Positions 8,257 to 16,259 of a DNA stretch of 64,000 bases are shown here, piece by piece (positions within the stretch are counted from its first letter, which is position 1; every line of letters begins with the position of its first letter). Where the stretch lies: assembly GCF_004216755.1 (NCBI RefSeq), contig NZ_SGWZ01000001.1, positions 682,001-746,000 on the forward strand, read 5' to 3'. Source of the DNA: Kerstersia gyiorum (GTDB lineage: Bacteria > Pseudomonadota > Gammaproteobacteria > Burkholderiales > Burkholderiaceae_B). A program made the translations under genes and the position numbers. Under the pieces are notes generated by a model. It saw only the letters and a list, made by a program, of their open reading frames with translations. It was not told the origin of the DNA and made no database searches.

Positions 8257-8598
8257 TTACATCATCATGTGGTCGTTCATGCTCCAGATGATCCAGAGCG
8301 ACAGGCCGACCACGATCAGCAGAATGACTATCGTGAAGACAAAACTGGACAGGTTCCAGCCGCCTTCCGAGTGCCGGTTCATGTGCAGGAAGTACACCAG
8401 TTGCACGATGGTCTGCACGATGGCGAAACCGAAAATCAGCAGCAAGGTGGTGGAACGTTCCAGGCCGGTGGGGTACATCACCAGCGCGAACGGAATCAGC
8501 GTCAGGATGACCGCCAGGATGAAGCCGGTGTTGTACGAGCGCAGCGTGCCGTAGCTGGCGCCAGCGCTATCGGTATCAGTGTGGCCGTGTTGGGACAT
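8257..8598 (-). CDS. cyoD: Cytochrome bo3 quinol oxidase subunit IV
   Basis: A 113-residue subunit with three transmembrane helices that helps assemble the CuB site of subunit I. The core helices read GFILAVILTLIPFALVM, LIFGFAIVQTIVQLVYFLHM and FTIVILLIVVGLSLWIIWSM. The His-rich start (MSQHGHTDTDS) and the end NDHMMM are usual for CyoD. I choose the ATG at 8598: it follows the cyoC stop by 2 nt, whereas the longer frame to 8640 would lie inside cyoC. Confidence 0.95.
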   Translation of the reverse strand: MSQHGHTDTDSAGASYGTLRSYNTGFILAVILTLIPFALVMYPTGLERSTTLLLIFGFAIVQTIVQLVYFLHMNRHSEGGWNLSSFVFTIVILLIVVGLSLWIIWSMNDHMMM

Positions 8599-8600
8599 GA

Positions 8601-9248
8601 TTACAGGGCTCCCGTCAGATAGACAACAGTGAAGACGCAAATCCAGACCAGGTCCAGGAAGTGCCAGAACAGGCCCAGGCAGGCCAGGCGGGTCTGGTTG
8701 CGCGGCGTCAGGCCATCCATCGAGGTCTGGTGGATCAGCACTGCCAGCCAGATCAGGCCGGCGGTGACGTGCAGGCCGTGCGTGCCGACCAGACCGTAGA
8801 AAGCGCCCAGGAAGGCGCTGCGGCTGGGGCCGGCGCCTATGCTGGCCAGGTGCTGGAATTCATAGATTTCCATGGCGATGAACAGCGCGCCCAGCACGAA
8901 AGTCACGCACAGCCAGCGCAAGGCGTTGCTCTTGTCGCCACGGTGGATGGCCAGCGAGGCATAGCCGAAGGTGATGCTGGAGAACAGCAGCACGAAGGTT
9001 TCGCCCAGGACAAACTTCAGGTTGAAGATTTCCTGGCCGGTCGGGCCGCCGGCATAGGCGTTCATGAGCACGACGTAGGTGGCGAACAGGCTGCCGAACA
9101 GTACGACGTCGGACATGAGGTAGATCCACAGGCCGAAGACGGTGTTGTCGCCGTGTGCTTCGTGCCCGTGGTGGTCATGGCTGTGGCCGTGGCCTGTGTG
9201 CGGCTTGGCGTGCGCGCCGGTACTCGGGTTCAAGGTATGAGTGGACAT
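8601..9248 (-). CDS. cyoC: Cytochrome bo3 quinol oxidase subunit III
   Basis: A 215-residue subunit III of the heme-copper oxidase with five predicted helices. A His-rich cytoplasmic N-terminus (HTGHGHSHDHHGHE) precedes the first helix. The family signature is seen in GETFVLLFSSITFG, the conserved Glu in AMEIYEF, GLVGTHGLHVTAGLIW and FWHFLDLVWICVFTVVY. The function is structural and in proton uptake. The gene starts 2 nt from the cyoB stop, so translation is coupled. The histidine cluster is stronger than in many CyoC proteins and could bind metal, but that is inference. Confidence 0.95.
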   Translation of the reverse strand: MSTHTLNPSTGAHAKPHTGHGHSHDHHGHEAHGDNTVFGLWIYLMSDVVLFGSLFATYVVLMNAYAGGPTGQEIFNLKFVLGETFVLLFSSITFGYASLAIHRGDKSNALRWLCVTFVLGALFIAMEIYEFQHLASIGAGPSRSAFLGAFYGLVGTHGLHVTAGLIWLAVLIHQTSMDGLTPRNQTRLACLGLFWHFLDLVWICVFTVVYLTGAL

Positions 9249-9250
9249 AT

Positions 9251-11254
9251 TCAGGCCTGGCTCGCTTGGACTTGGGATTGGGCAGCTTGGGAGTGGGCAG
9301 CTTGGTAATGGGCGTTCTCGATGCGCTCGATTTCCTTGACCGGCACGTAGTAGTCCGTGTCCTTGTCATAGGTGCGCCAGATGAAGGTGATGATCGTGCC
9401 TGCCAGCCCGGCAATGGCCATCCACCAGATATGCCAGATCAATGCGAAGCACAGCGCCAGCACGAAGGCCGACATGATGAAGGGCAGGCCGCTGTTGCGG
9501 GGCATATGGATGGGCTCGTAGTGCGCAGGGCGCGCAATGCCGCCATGCTTCTTGGCTTCATGGAAGGCATCGAGCGTATCGGCGCGCGGCGTGACGGCGA
9601 AGTTGTAGAACGGCGGCGGCGAGGAAGTCGCCCATTCCAGCGTGCGTGCATTCCAGGGGTCGCCCGTCAGGTCGCGGTTCTTGTTGCGGTCGCGGATGCT
9701 GACCACCAGCTGCAGCACCATGAAGAAGATGCCCAGCGCCACGAAGCACGCGCCCACGAAGGCCACGTACAGGTAGGGTACCCAGGCGGGGTTGTCGTAG
9801 TGGTTCAGGCGGCGCGTCATGCCCATGAAGCCCAGCATGTAGAGCGGCATGAAGGCCAGGTAGAAACCGATGATCCAGCACCAGAAGGAGTAGCGGCCCA
9901 GGCGCTCGTTGAGCTTGAAGCCGAAGACCTTGGGGAACCAGTAGGCGTAGCCGGCGAAGTAGCCGAACAGCGCGCCACCGATGATGGTGTTGTGGAAGTG
10001 GGCGATCAGGAACAGGCTGTTGTGCAGCAGGAAGTCGGCGCCGGGGATGGCCAGCAGCACGCCGGTCATGCCCCCGATGGCGAAGGTGACCAGAAAGCCG
10101 ATGGTCCACAGGATGGGCGTGGTGAATTCCAGCCGGCCGCGGTAGATCGTGAACAGCCAGGTGAAGATCTTCACGCCTGTCGGGACGGCGATGATCATCG
10201 TCATGATGCCGAAGAAGGCATTGACGTTGGCGCCGGACCCCATGGTGAAGAAGTGGTGCAGCCAGACGATGAACGACAGAATGCCGATGGCAACGGTCGC
10301 GCCCACCATGGACTTGTAGCCGAACAGCTTCTTGCGGGCGAAGGTTGCGGTAACTTCGGAGAACACGCCGAAGGCCGGCAGCACCAGGATATATACCTCG
10401 GGGTGGCCCCAGGCCCACACCAGGTTCGCGTACATCATGGCGTTGCCGCCAAGATCATTGGTGAAGTAGTGGGTGTCCAGATAGCGGTCCAGCGTCAGCA
10501 TGGCCAGCGTTCCGGTCAGAATGGGGAAGGAGGCGATGATGATGACGCAGGTGACGAGCACGGTCCAGGTGAACACGGGCATTTTCATCAGCGTCATGCC
10601 GGGGGCGCGCATCTTGATGATGGTCACGAACAGGTTGACCCCGGTGAGCAGAGTGCCCAGACCGGATGCCTGTAGCGCCCAGATGTAGTAATCCACCCCC
10701 ACGCCCGGACTGAGCTCGATGCCGGACAACGGCGGATAGGCGACCCAGCCGGTCATGGCGAATTCGCCTATGCCCAGCGACAGCATGACCAGCACCACGC
10801 CCACCACGAACAGCCAGAAGCTGAATGCGTTGAGGAAGGGGTAGGCCATGTCGCGCGCGCCAATCTGCAGCGGCACGACGATATTCATCAGGCCCACGAC
10901 AAATGGCGTGGCCACGAAGAAGATCATGATCACGCCGTGGGCGGTGAAGATCTGGTCGTAGTGGTCGGGGTGCAGGAAACCTTCGCTGCCGCCATTGGCC
11001 ACAGCCAGCTGGGCACGCATCATGATGGCGTCGGCAAAGCCGCGCACCAGCATGACCAGCGCCACGAAGATATACATGATGCCGATCTTCTTGTGATCGA
11101 CGGAGGTGATCCATTCAGACCAGAGATAGCTCCACTTGCGCAGGTAGGTGATGCCGCCGACCACCGCCAGGCCGCCAATCAGGATGGCGATCAGGGTGAT
11201 GACGACGATGGGTTCGTGTAGCGGTATATCCGCCAGGCTGAGTTTTCCTAACAT
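9251..11254 (-). CDS. cyoB: Cytochrome bo3 quinol oxidase subunit I (catalytic)
   Basis: Catalytic subunit that oxidises ubiquinol, reduces O2 to water and pumps protons across the inner membrane. At 667 residues it matches E. coli CyoB (663). Heme and copper ligands are in TAHGVIMIFF, WAWGHPEVYILVLP (His-Tyr crosslink region), WLHHFFTMG and LIAHFHNTIIGG. The quinol-site pattern RGFADAIMMR plus HYDQIFTAH marks it as a quinol oxidase, not a cytochrome c oxidase. The last 19 residues are a degenerate Gln/Ala/Ser/His repeat (HYQAA, HSQAA, QSQVQ) encoded by tandem 15-bp units. It lies 12 bp after cyoA. Confidence 0.97.
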   Translation of the reverse strand: MLGKLSLADIPLHEPIVVITLIAILIGGLAVVGGITYLRKWSYLWSEWITSVDHKKIGIMYIFVALVMLVRGFADAIMMRAQLAVANGGSEGFLHPDHYDQIFTAHGVIMIFFVATPFVVGLMNIVVPLQIGARDMAYPFLNAFSFWLFVVGVVLVMLSLGIGEFAMTGWVAYPPLSGIELSPGVGVDYYIWALQASGLGTLLTGVNLFVTIIKMRAPGMTLMKMPVFTWTVLVTCVIIIASFPILTGTLAMLTLDRYLDTHYFTNDLGGNAMMYANLVWAWGHPEVYILVLPAFGVFSEVTATFARKKLFGYKSMVGATVAIGILSFIVWLHHFFTMGSGANVNAFFGIMTMIIAVPTGVKIFTWLFTIYRGRLEFTTPILWTIGFLVTFAIGGMTGVLLAIPGADFLLHNSLFLIAHFHNTIIGGALFGYFAGYAYWFPKVFGFKLNERLGRYSFWCWIIGFYLAFMPLYMLGFMGMTRRLNHYDNPAWVPYLYVAFVGACFVALGIFFMVLQLVVSIRDRNKNRDLTGDPWNARTLEWATSSPPPFYNFAVTPRADTLDAFHEAKKHGGIARPAHYEPIHMPRNSGLPFIMSAFVLALCFALIWHIWWMAIAGLAGTIITFIWRTYDKDTDYYVPVKEIERIENAHYQAAHSQAAQSQVQASQA
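9271..9315. repeat. Three imperfect 15-bp tandem repeats in the 3' end of cyoB
   Basis: Plus-strand units CTTGGGATTGGGCAG, CTTGGGAGTGGGCAG and CTTGGTAATGGGCGT lie head to tail. The unit length is a multiple of three, so gain or loss of copies would only add or remove five residues of the CyoB tail. Confidence 0.8.
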
Positions 11255-11266
11255 GTCCGGTCTCGG

Positions 11267-12241
11267 TTACAGGGCATTCGGGTGCGTTTCCGGGGCGGCA
11301 TGTCCGCCCTGGAGGCTATCGTGGCTGGGGGCGTCGTCCTGGGCATGGCCGTGCCCGTCTGCCGGTGCGGCGGCGTGGTGGCTCATATCGACGAACTGGC
11401 CGATGATGCGTTCGAACAGCTTGGGCTCGAGGCTGGCGTACTGCTCGATCGGGTAGCGGTAGGGCGGGTTTTCCGGGCGCTTGGCAACTTGCAGGAAACG
11501 CTCGAAATCGAAGTCTCCGCTGCCGGCGCGGGTGTGCTGCACCCACTGTTCGAATTGCTCTGGCGGCAGCGCGTGGGCGACGAAGTGCATGTCGGAGAAG
11601 CCATTGCCGCTGTAGTTGCCGGAAAATCCGCGATAGTCGCCCGGTTCGTTGGCGATCAGGTGAAGCATGGTGCGCATGCCGCCCATGGCATAAATCTGGC
11701 CGCCCAGCTGCGGGATGAAAAAGGTATTCATCGAGCTGTTGGAGGTGATTTCGAAGGCGACGGGGGTATTGGCCGGGATATACAGTTCGTTGACGGTGGC
11801 GACGCCCTGTTCCGGATAGAGGAAGATCCACTTCCAGTCCGCCGAAATGGCCTGCACGGTGATGGGCGGCACCTCCGAGTCCAGCGGCCTGTATGGATCA
11901 AGTTTGTGTGTACTTTTCCATACAACTACTGAGAGTATGCAAATAATAATGATGGGGAAGCCCCATACAACCACTTCGACTGCGGTGGAGTGTGACCATT
12001 CCGGCATATAGCGGGCCTTGGCCGAGGCGCGGTATCTCCACGCGAAGACCAGGCTGAGGATGATGGCAGGCAGGACCACGATCAGCATCAGGCCGACAGC
12101 CGTGAAGATCAGGTTGCGCTCCTCTATGCCGACCTGGCCCTTGGAGTTGATCAGTTCCCAGTCACAGCCTGACAGGCCGGCCAGCGCCAGCAAGGCTGGA
12201 AGCATGCATAGGTGTCGTATTTTCAACGGTTTCATCGTCAT
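11267..12241 (-). CDS. cyoA: Cytochrome bo3 quinol oxidase subunit II
   Basis: Lipoprotein subunit II (324 residues). The signal ends in the lipobox GLSGC (Cys26), and two transmembrane helices follow (about 41-66 and 86-108). The periplasmic cupredoxin domain carries ADWKWIFLYPEQ and SNSSMNTFFIPQLGGQIYAM but lacks the CuA cysteines, as expected for a quinol oxidase. A COX-aromatic-rich domain follows (HFVAHALPPEQFEQWVQ), then an unusual His/Ala/Asp-rich tail. It is the first gene of cyoABCDE and is divergent from a MocR-type regulator. The start may be this ATG or the one at 12235. Confidence 0.96.
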   Translation of the reverse strand: MTMKPLKIRHLCMLPALLALAGLSGCDWELINSKGQVGIEERNLIFTAVGLMLIVVLPAIILSLVFAWRYRASAKARYMPEWSHSTAVEVVVWGFPIIIICILSVVVWKSTHKLDPYRPLDSEVPPITVQAISADWKWIFLYPEQGVATVNELYIPANTPVAFEITSNSSMNTFFIPQLGGQIYAMGGMRTMLHLIANEPGDYRGFSGNYSGNGFSDMHFVAHALPPEQFEQWVQHTRAGSGDFDFERFLQVAKRPENPPYRYPIEQYASLEPKLFERIIGQFVDMSHHAAAPADGHGHAQDDAPSHDSLQGGHAAPETHPNAL

Positions 12242-12384
12242 TTCTTGGACATGGGCGGGGACGCCGGATGAGGAGTCGCAGGCGGGGGGCCGGACGCGGA
12301 CGCCGAGAGGGCGTGTCCTGGCGTGACATGCTCTATGATTGGGGCAGGCTGCAGGACCGGGCCGGACGAGGCTTGCGAGATTTG

Positions 12385-12415
12385 TATGTATTTATACATA
12401 TAATGTATGCATACA
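12385..12415. promoter_or_regulatory. Two palindromic operators flanking a TATAAT box, MocR/cyoA intergenic region
   Basis: TATGTATTTATACATA (12385-12400) and TGTATGCATACA (12404-12415) are perfect palindromes with centres 17 bp apart. Both share the half-site TGTAT/ATACA typical of GntR-superfamily operators. A perfect TATAAT (12399-12404) lies between them on the plus strand, 61 bp before the MocR start codon, so binding would cover the -10 box and the transcription start. No good -35 at 17 bp is seen; TTGCGA at 20 bp is poor. The same DNA is upstream of cyoA. Confidence 0.65.
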
Positions 12416-12464
12416 ATATTCTGCAGGATCGGAATATATCACAAACAATCACCATACGATTCGC

Positions 12465-13862
12465 ATGAATGACAAAAGCGATGCGTCGATGGCTGCGCCT
12501 GCCTGGCTGGATGCGCTGGTCGACGGCGGCGGACCGCGCTACCTGCAGATTGCCGATGCCATTGGCACGGCGGTGGATGAAGGACGCCTGCGGCCCGGGG
12601 ATCGGCTGCCACCGCAGCGGCACCTGGCCCGGCAACTCGGGCTGGATCTGACGACAGTGACGCGTGCCTATGCGGAGGCTCGCCGCCGTGGCCTGCTGGA
12701 CGCGCGTGTCGGGCAGGGGTCGTTTGTGTCCCATGGCCCCGCCGACGACGGCCGGGTGGCCGACCTCAGCATGAATATTCCGCCGCCGCCGCCGGGCGAC
12801 AAGCTGGAGCGCATGTTGCGCCAGGGCATGAACGACGTACTGGCGCGTGCCGATGTCGACACACTGATGACTTACCACTGGGGGGCGGGCAGCCTGGCCG
12901 ACCGCGAAGCGGCGGCGGCATGGCTGGAAGCCAGCCTGGGCCGGGTGGACCCGGCGCGTATTGCGGTGGTGCCGGGGGCCCAGGTGGCGCTGGCAGGACT
13001 GGTGCTGGCGCACAGCGCCCCGGGCGATGCCGTGGCAGCCGAGGTATTGAGTTACCCCGGCCTGATGCAGGCGGTGCGGCAAAGCGGCAGGCGCATGGTG
13101 GCGGTGGCGACCGACGAGTGCGGCATGCTGCCGGACGAGCTGGAACGCGCTTGCCGCACCCAGCGTGTGCGCCTGTTGTATCTCAACCCGACGATTCAGA
13201 ACCCGACCGCCATGACCATGCCGGCCGGGCGCCGCCAGGACATCCTGGCCGTGGCGCGCGCACATGGGGTCCATGTCATCGAAGACGACCCCTACAGTTT
13301 CCTGGCAACGGAACGCCCGCCTGCGCTGGCGCAGCTCGCGCCGGATATCGTGAGCCATGTGGCGACGCTGTCGAAATCATTGACGCCGGGCTTGCGCACT
13401 GCTTTCGTCGCTTTGCCGGATGCCGCCACCCAGGACGGGTTTGCGCTGGCCATGCGGGCGCTCACGCTGATGGGCGCACCGCTGATGGCGGCGTTGGCGA
13501 CGCAATGGATACGCAGCGGCGTGGCGGATGCTTTCCGCGATGCCGTTGCCGCGGAAGCACGCATACGCTATGAGCTGGCGGAAGCCGTGCTGCCCTTCGC
13601 GCACCGTGAAGGACCGCGTGGCTTTCATATCTGGCAAGCTGTGCCGGCGCAATGGAGCCTGAACGGTCTGCTGGCGGCGGCCAGCGCCCATGGACTGGGC
13701 ATTTGCACTTCCGAGTTTTTCACGGTGGAAGGCGTGGCGCCCAAGGCCATACGGATTTCGCTGGGTGCGGTGCCGGACCGGCGCCGACTGGAACGCGCAC
13801 TCAAGGTGCTGGCGGATCTGCTGGCGCAGCAGCGCCCGGCCTTGCCAGCCGTGGTGGTGTAG
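12465..13862 (+). CDS. MocR-type transcription regulator (GntR HTH fused to aminotransferase-like domain)
   Basis: A 465-residue regulator. The N-terminal GntR winged helix (about 20-90) shows RLRPGDRLPPQRHLARQLGL and a recognition helix TTVTRAYAEARRRGL. The C-terminal fold-type I aminotransferase-like domain carries the PLP lysine in ATLSKSLTPGLR and the Asp in EDDPYSFLA. Such proteins sense PLP adducts of amines or amino acids and seldom have enzymatic activity. I start at the ATG at 12465, since upstream in-frame sequence lies in the operator region. Two palindromes over its own promoter predict autoregulation. It is divergent from cyoABCDE, and it may also control that operon or the amine-oxidase genes just downstream. 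Confidence 0.88.
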   Translation: MNDKSDASMAAPAWLDALVDGGGPRYLQIADAIGTAVDEGRLRPGDRLPPQRHLARQLGLDLTTVTRAYAEARRRGLLDARVGQGSFVSHGPADDGRVADLSMNIPPPPPGDKLERMLRQGMNDVLARADVDTLMTYHWGAGSLADREAAAAWLEASLGRVDPARIAVVPGAQVALAGLVLAHSAPGDAVAAEVLSYPGLMQAVRQSGRRMVAVATDECGMLPDELERACRTQRVRLLYLNPTIQNPTAMTMPAGRRQDILAVARAHGVHVIEDDPYSFLATERPPALAQLAPDIVSHVATLSKSLTPGLRTAFVALPDAATQDGFALAMRALTLMGAPLMAALATQWIRSGVADAFRDAVAAEARIRYELAEAVLPFAHREGPRGFHIWQAVPAQWSLNGLLAAASAHGLGICTSEFFTVEGVAPKAIRISLGAVPDRRRLERALKVLADLLAQQRPALPAVVV

Positions 13863-13913
13863 GGGGGGGGCGGTGCAGACGGAGGGGCGGGCCGTGCGCC
13901 CGCCGGATTGTGC

Positions 13914-14420
13914 TCAGGGCCGTTTGACAGCGGTGACTTCGATTTCAACCAGCCAGCCGGGGTTCACCAGGCCGGCCACCTGCATGGTGGAGCGGGCATT
14001 CAGGATGGCCGGGCTGCCGCCGAAGAATTCGGCATAGCCGGCGCTGAATCCGGCGAAATCCATTTTGCCGGTCGCCGGGTCGGCAACCAGATAGGCCTGG
14101 ACCTTGACGACATCCTCCAGCCCCAGTCCCAGCGCGGCAAGCTGGCTCTTGATCTTGCCCAGGACGCTGATGGTCTGGGTTTTCGTGTCGCCGAACGCAG
14201 CGGCGCTGGTAGGCGGCGCGTCCTGGTTCTGCACCGATGGCACCTGGCCGCTGAGATAGACGGTTGCCAGGCCGGGTGCGACTTCCGTGGCGGCGGCGAT
14301 GGGAGATTGCGGATTGCCGGAGGCATGGCGCGTAATGCCAGTGGCGTTGGCAGGCGTATGAACCAGCGCGGCGGCAATGAGGGCGGCGGGAATCAGCTGG
14401 CGGCGGAAGTGGGCTTGCAT
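13914..14420 (-). CDS. Exported RidA/YjgF-family enamine/imine deaminase
   Basis: RidA-fold protein (168 residues) expected to hydrolyse reactive enamines or imines to ketones and ammonia. Unlike ordinary cytosolic RidA it starts with a clear Sec signal (MQAHFRRQLIPAALIAAALV) ending in the AxA site ANA at about res. 26, so it should be periplasmic. The catalytic arginine is kept as Arg143 in NARSTMQVAG, and Glu159 in VEIEVTAVKR matches the conserved glutamate of RidA. It is 75 bp downstream of a Tat-exported flavin amine oxidase on the same strand, which suggests that the oxidase makes the imine and this protein resolves it. Confidence 0.85.
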   Translation of the reverse strand: MQAHFRRQLIPAALIAAALVHTPANATGITRHASGNPQSPIAAATEVAPGLATVYLSGQVPSVQNQDAPPTSAAAFGDTKTQTISVLGKIKSQLAALGLGLEDVVKVQAYLVADPATGKMDFAGFSAGYAEFFGGSPAILNARSTMQVAGLVNPGWLVEIEVTAVKRP

Positions 14421-14495
14421 GGATAGACCTCGTCTGAGTGGCAGGGGAAAGGGTCGGCAGCGCGCCGGCCTGCGGGCCGGCGTGCTGGGATGGGT

Positions 14496-16097
14496 TCAGG
14501 CCGCTTGCGCGTGGGCGTGCAGCTTGGCGATCTGTTGCCAGGCGGATTCGATGGCACCGGAGAGCCAGCCGGTCTGGTAGCTCAGGTGTTCGCCGGCAAG
14601 ATAGACCCGGCCTTCCGGCTCCAGGAGCAGGGGATAGGTGGTGCGGCGTCCTTCTTCGCTCCAGTGGGCCCAGCCGCCCCGGTTGTAGGGTACGTTTTGC
14701 CAGGCAATGGAAAAGCTGTTGCGGAAGCTTTCCTGGTATTGCGGGAATATCTTCTGGCCGTTGGTCAGCGCGAAGGTGGTGCGTTCGGCCGGGTCAAGCT
14801 TGCCGATGGTTTCGGCGTTGCCGCCGAAGTTGTAGTAGCCCAGGATGATGCCTGCCGCACCCTGCCAGTTGTTCGAGGGCAGTGTAATGTTGCCTATGCC
14901 CTTGATATCGGTGCGGACGTGGCCGCCATAGATGGCGTCATCCACTTCCCAGAACCGGTTTTTCATCTGCAGGCCGATTTTGCCGGCGGGCATGTAGGGC
15001 ACCGAGGCGATGGCGGCCTTGAAGGCGGCGGAAAAATCGGTGTCCAGGTCTTTCAGCACGGGCAGCGGGATCGTGCAAATGCAGTAATCGGCCTGCAGCG
15101 TTTCGGCCGTGCCGGAGCGGGTGTCCTTGACGACCACGGTGACGCCCGCATCGTTCTGGCGCAGCGATTGCACTTCCGCCTGGTAGCGGATCAGGCCGTT
15201 GAGCTGCCGTGCAAAGGCGGCGGGAATCTGGTCCATGCCCTCCAGCGGATGGAACATGGTGATCTGCTGGTTGAAGCTCTGCACCGATTGGTAGATATGC
15301 CCCAGCCTGGAACCCAGTAGTTCTGCGAAGCCCAGCGGGTCGGATGGCGTGCCAGGGCCGGGTTCGGTGCCCGCGCCCGGATTGACGGCGTAGCCACGGC
15401 CATTGGTGCCGTGATAGCGCAGGTCGTCCTTGCCCAGATAACCTTCCTGCGCCAGGTAGTCCAGCAACAACGCCTTGTCGGCGGCGGTGATTTGCTCGTC
15501 CAGCTTGCCGTCCACGATGCTTTTGGCCAGCAGTTCATTGACGTAGCCACGCATGTCCGCCTTGACCTCGCCCTGCCGCAGGCGCTGGCCTGAAAGCGCA
15601 CCTGCGTTTTCATGGTAGACATAGGCAGCGTCGTTGTCGTTGACGAAAATGCCCAGCGGCACCTTGAATTCGCGCGTGTAGTACAGCGTGGAACGATGGT
15701 GGTAGGGGATGCGCATCGGCCCCAGATTGAAGAAATCTCCGCTGTCGAAGTCGCAGACAGAGGGATTGCCGGGTTCTTCGCTGCGCGTCCCTTTGCGGGC
15801 GGTGCGCGCCCGGCCGCCAGCGATGGGCCGGGCTTCCACGATCATGCAGTCATAGCCCGCCTTGCGCAGTTCGTAGGCGCTGGTCAGCCCGGCGATGCCG
15901 GCGCCCAGTATCAGCACGCGCTTGCCCTTGCCGCTGCCTTGCAGCCTGGGGGGCTGGTCGCTCTGCGATGCCAGCGTCAGGCCCCAGGCGTTCATCGTTG
16001 CCATGGCCAGGCCCAGGCCGCCCAGTGCGGCGGCACGGTAAAGAAATTCCCGGCGGGTGGGGATAGCGGAAGAAGGGGTGCGGATGCTGTCTGACAT
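14496..16097 (-). CDS. Tat-exported FAD-dependent amine oxidase (flavin monoamine oxidase family)
   Basis: A 533-residue flavoprotein. The N-terminus has a twin-arginine signal (TRREFLYRAAALGGLGLA, Arg15-Arg16), so the folded holoenzyme should be exported to the periplasm. The FAD-binding GAGIAGLTSAYELRKAG (Gly65, Gly67, Gly70) and the GGRART motif follow. The C-terminal FAD segment reads VYLAGEHLSYQTGWLSGA. This layout fits L-amino acid or monoamine oxidases, which convert amines to imines and give H2O2. The start at 16097 is chosen because the Tat signal begins there. It is followed by the exported RidA gene, a likely partner. The substrate is unknown. Confidence 0.87.
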   Translation of the reverse strand: MSDSIRTPSSAIPTRREFLYRAAALGGLGLAMATMNAWGLTLASQSDQPPRLQGSGKGKRVLILGAGIAGLTSAYELRKAGYDCMIVEARPIAGGRARTARKGTRSEEPGNPSVCDFDSGDFFNLGPMRIPYHHRSTLYYTREFKVPLGIFVNDNDAAYVYHENAGALSGQRLRQGEVKADMRGYVNELLAKSIVDGKLDEQITAADKALLLDYLAQEGYLGKDDLRYHGTNGRGYAVNPGAGTEPGPGTPSDPLGFAELLGSRLGHIYQSVQSFNQQITMFHPLEGMDQIPAAFARQLNGLIRYQAEVQSLRQNDAGVTVVVKDTRSGTAETLQADYCICTIPLPVLKDLDTDFSAAFKAAIASVPYMPAGKIGLQMKNRFWEVDDAIYGGHVRTDIKGIGNITLPSNNWQGAAGIILGYYNFGGNAETIGKLDPAERTTFALTNGQKIFPQYQESFRNSFSIAWQNVPYNRGGWAHWSEEGRRTTYPLLLEPEGRVYLAGEHLSYQTGWLSGAIESAWQQIAKLHAHAQAA

Positions 16098-16259
16098 GGA
16101 TTTCTGCCTTGCGGGTGGGTGAGAACTCCACATGCAAAGCAATATCCATGCCATCTTCCGGTCACTGTGGGCAGGCCCAGGGCAGGCACCAGAATGACGC
16201 AACCCGCACTGTGACGAGGCCTTGCGGCAGTGCGGGCGCGCCGCCAGGCGGCCCTGGGG

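Noticed and set aside
6755..8554. 599-codon plus-strand frame across the SDR, cyoE and cyoD genes
   Set aside because: It runs antisense through three clear genes, is Gln/Ala/Gly-rich and has no motif.
9155..10675. Long open frame of 506 codons antisense to cyoB
   Set aside because: It is Gln/His/Asp/Gly/Val-rich without any fold or motif and mirrors a conserved oxidase gene; typical GC-rich shadow.
13863..13875. Run of eight or nine G after the MocR gene, as a phase-variation tract
   Set aside because: It lies after the stop codon between convergent genes, so slippage would not alter a protein.
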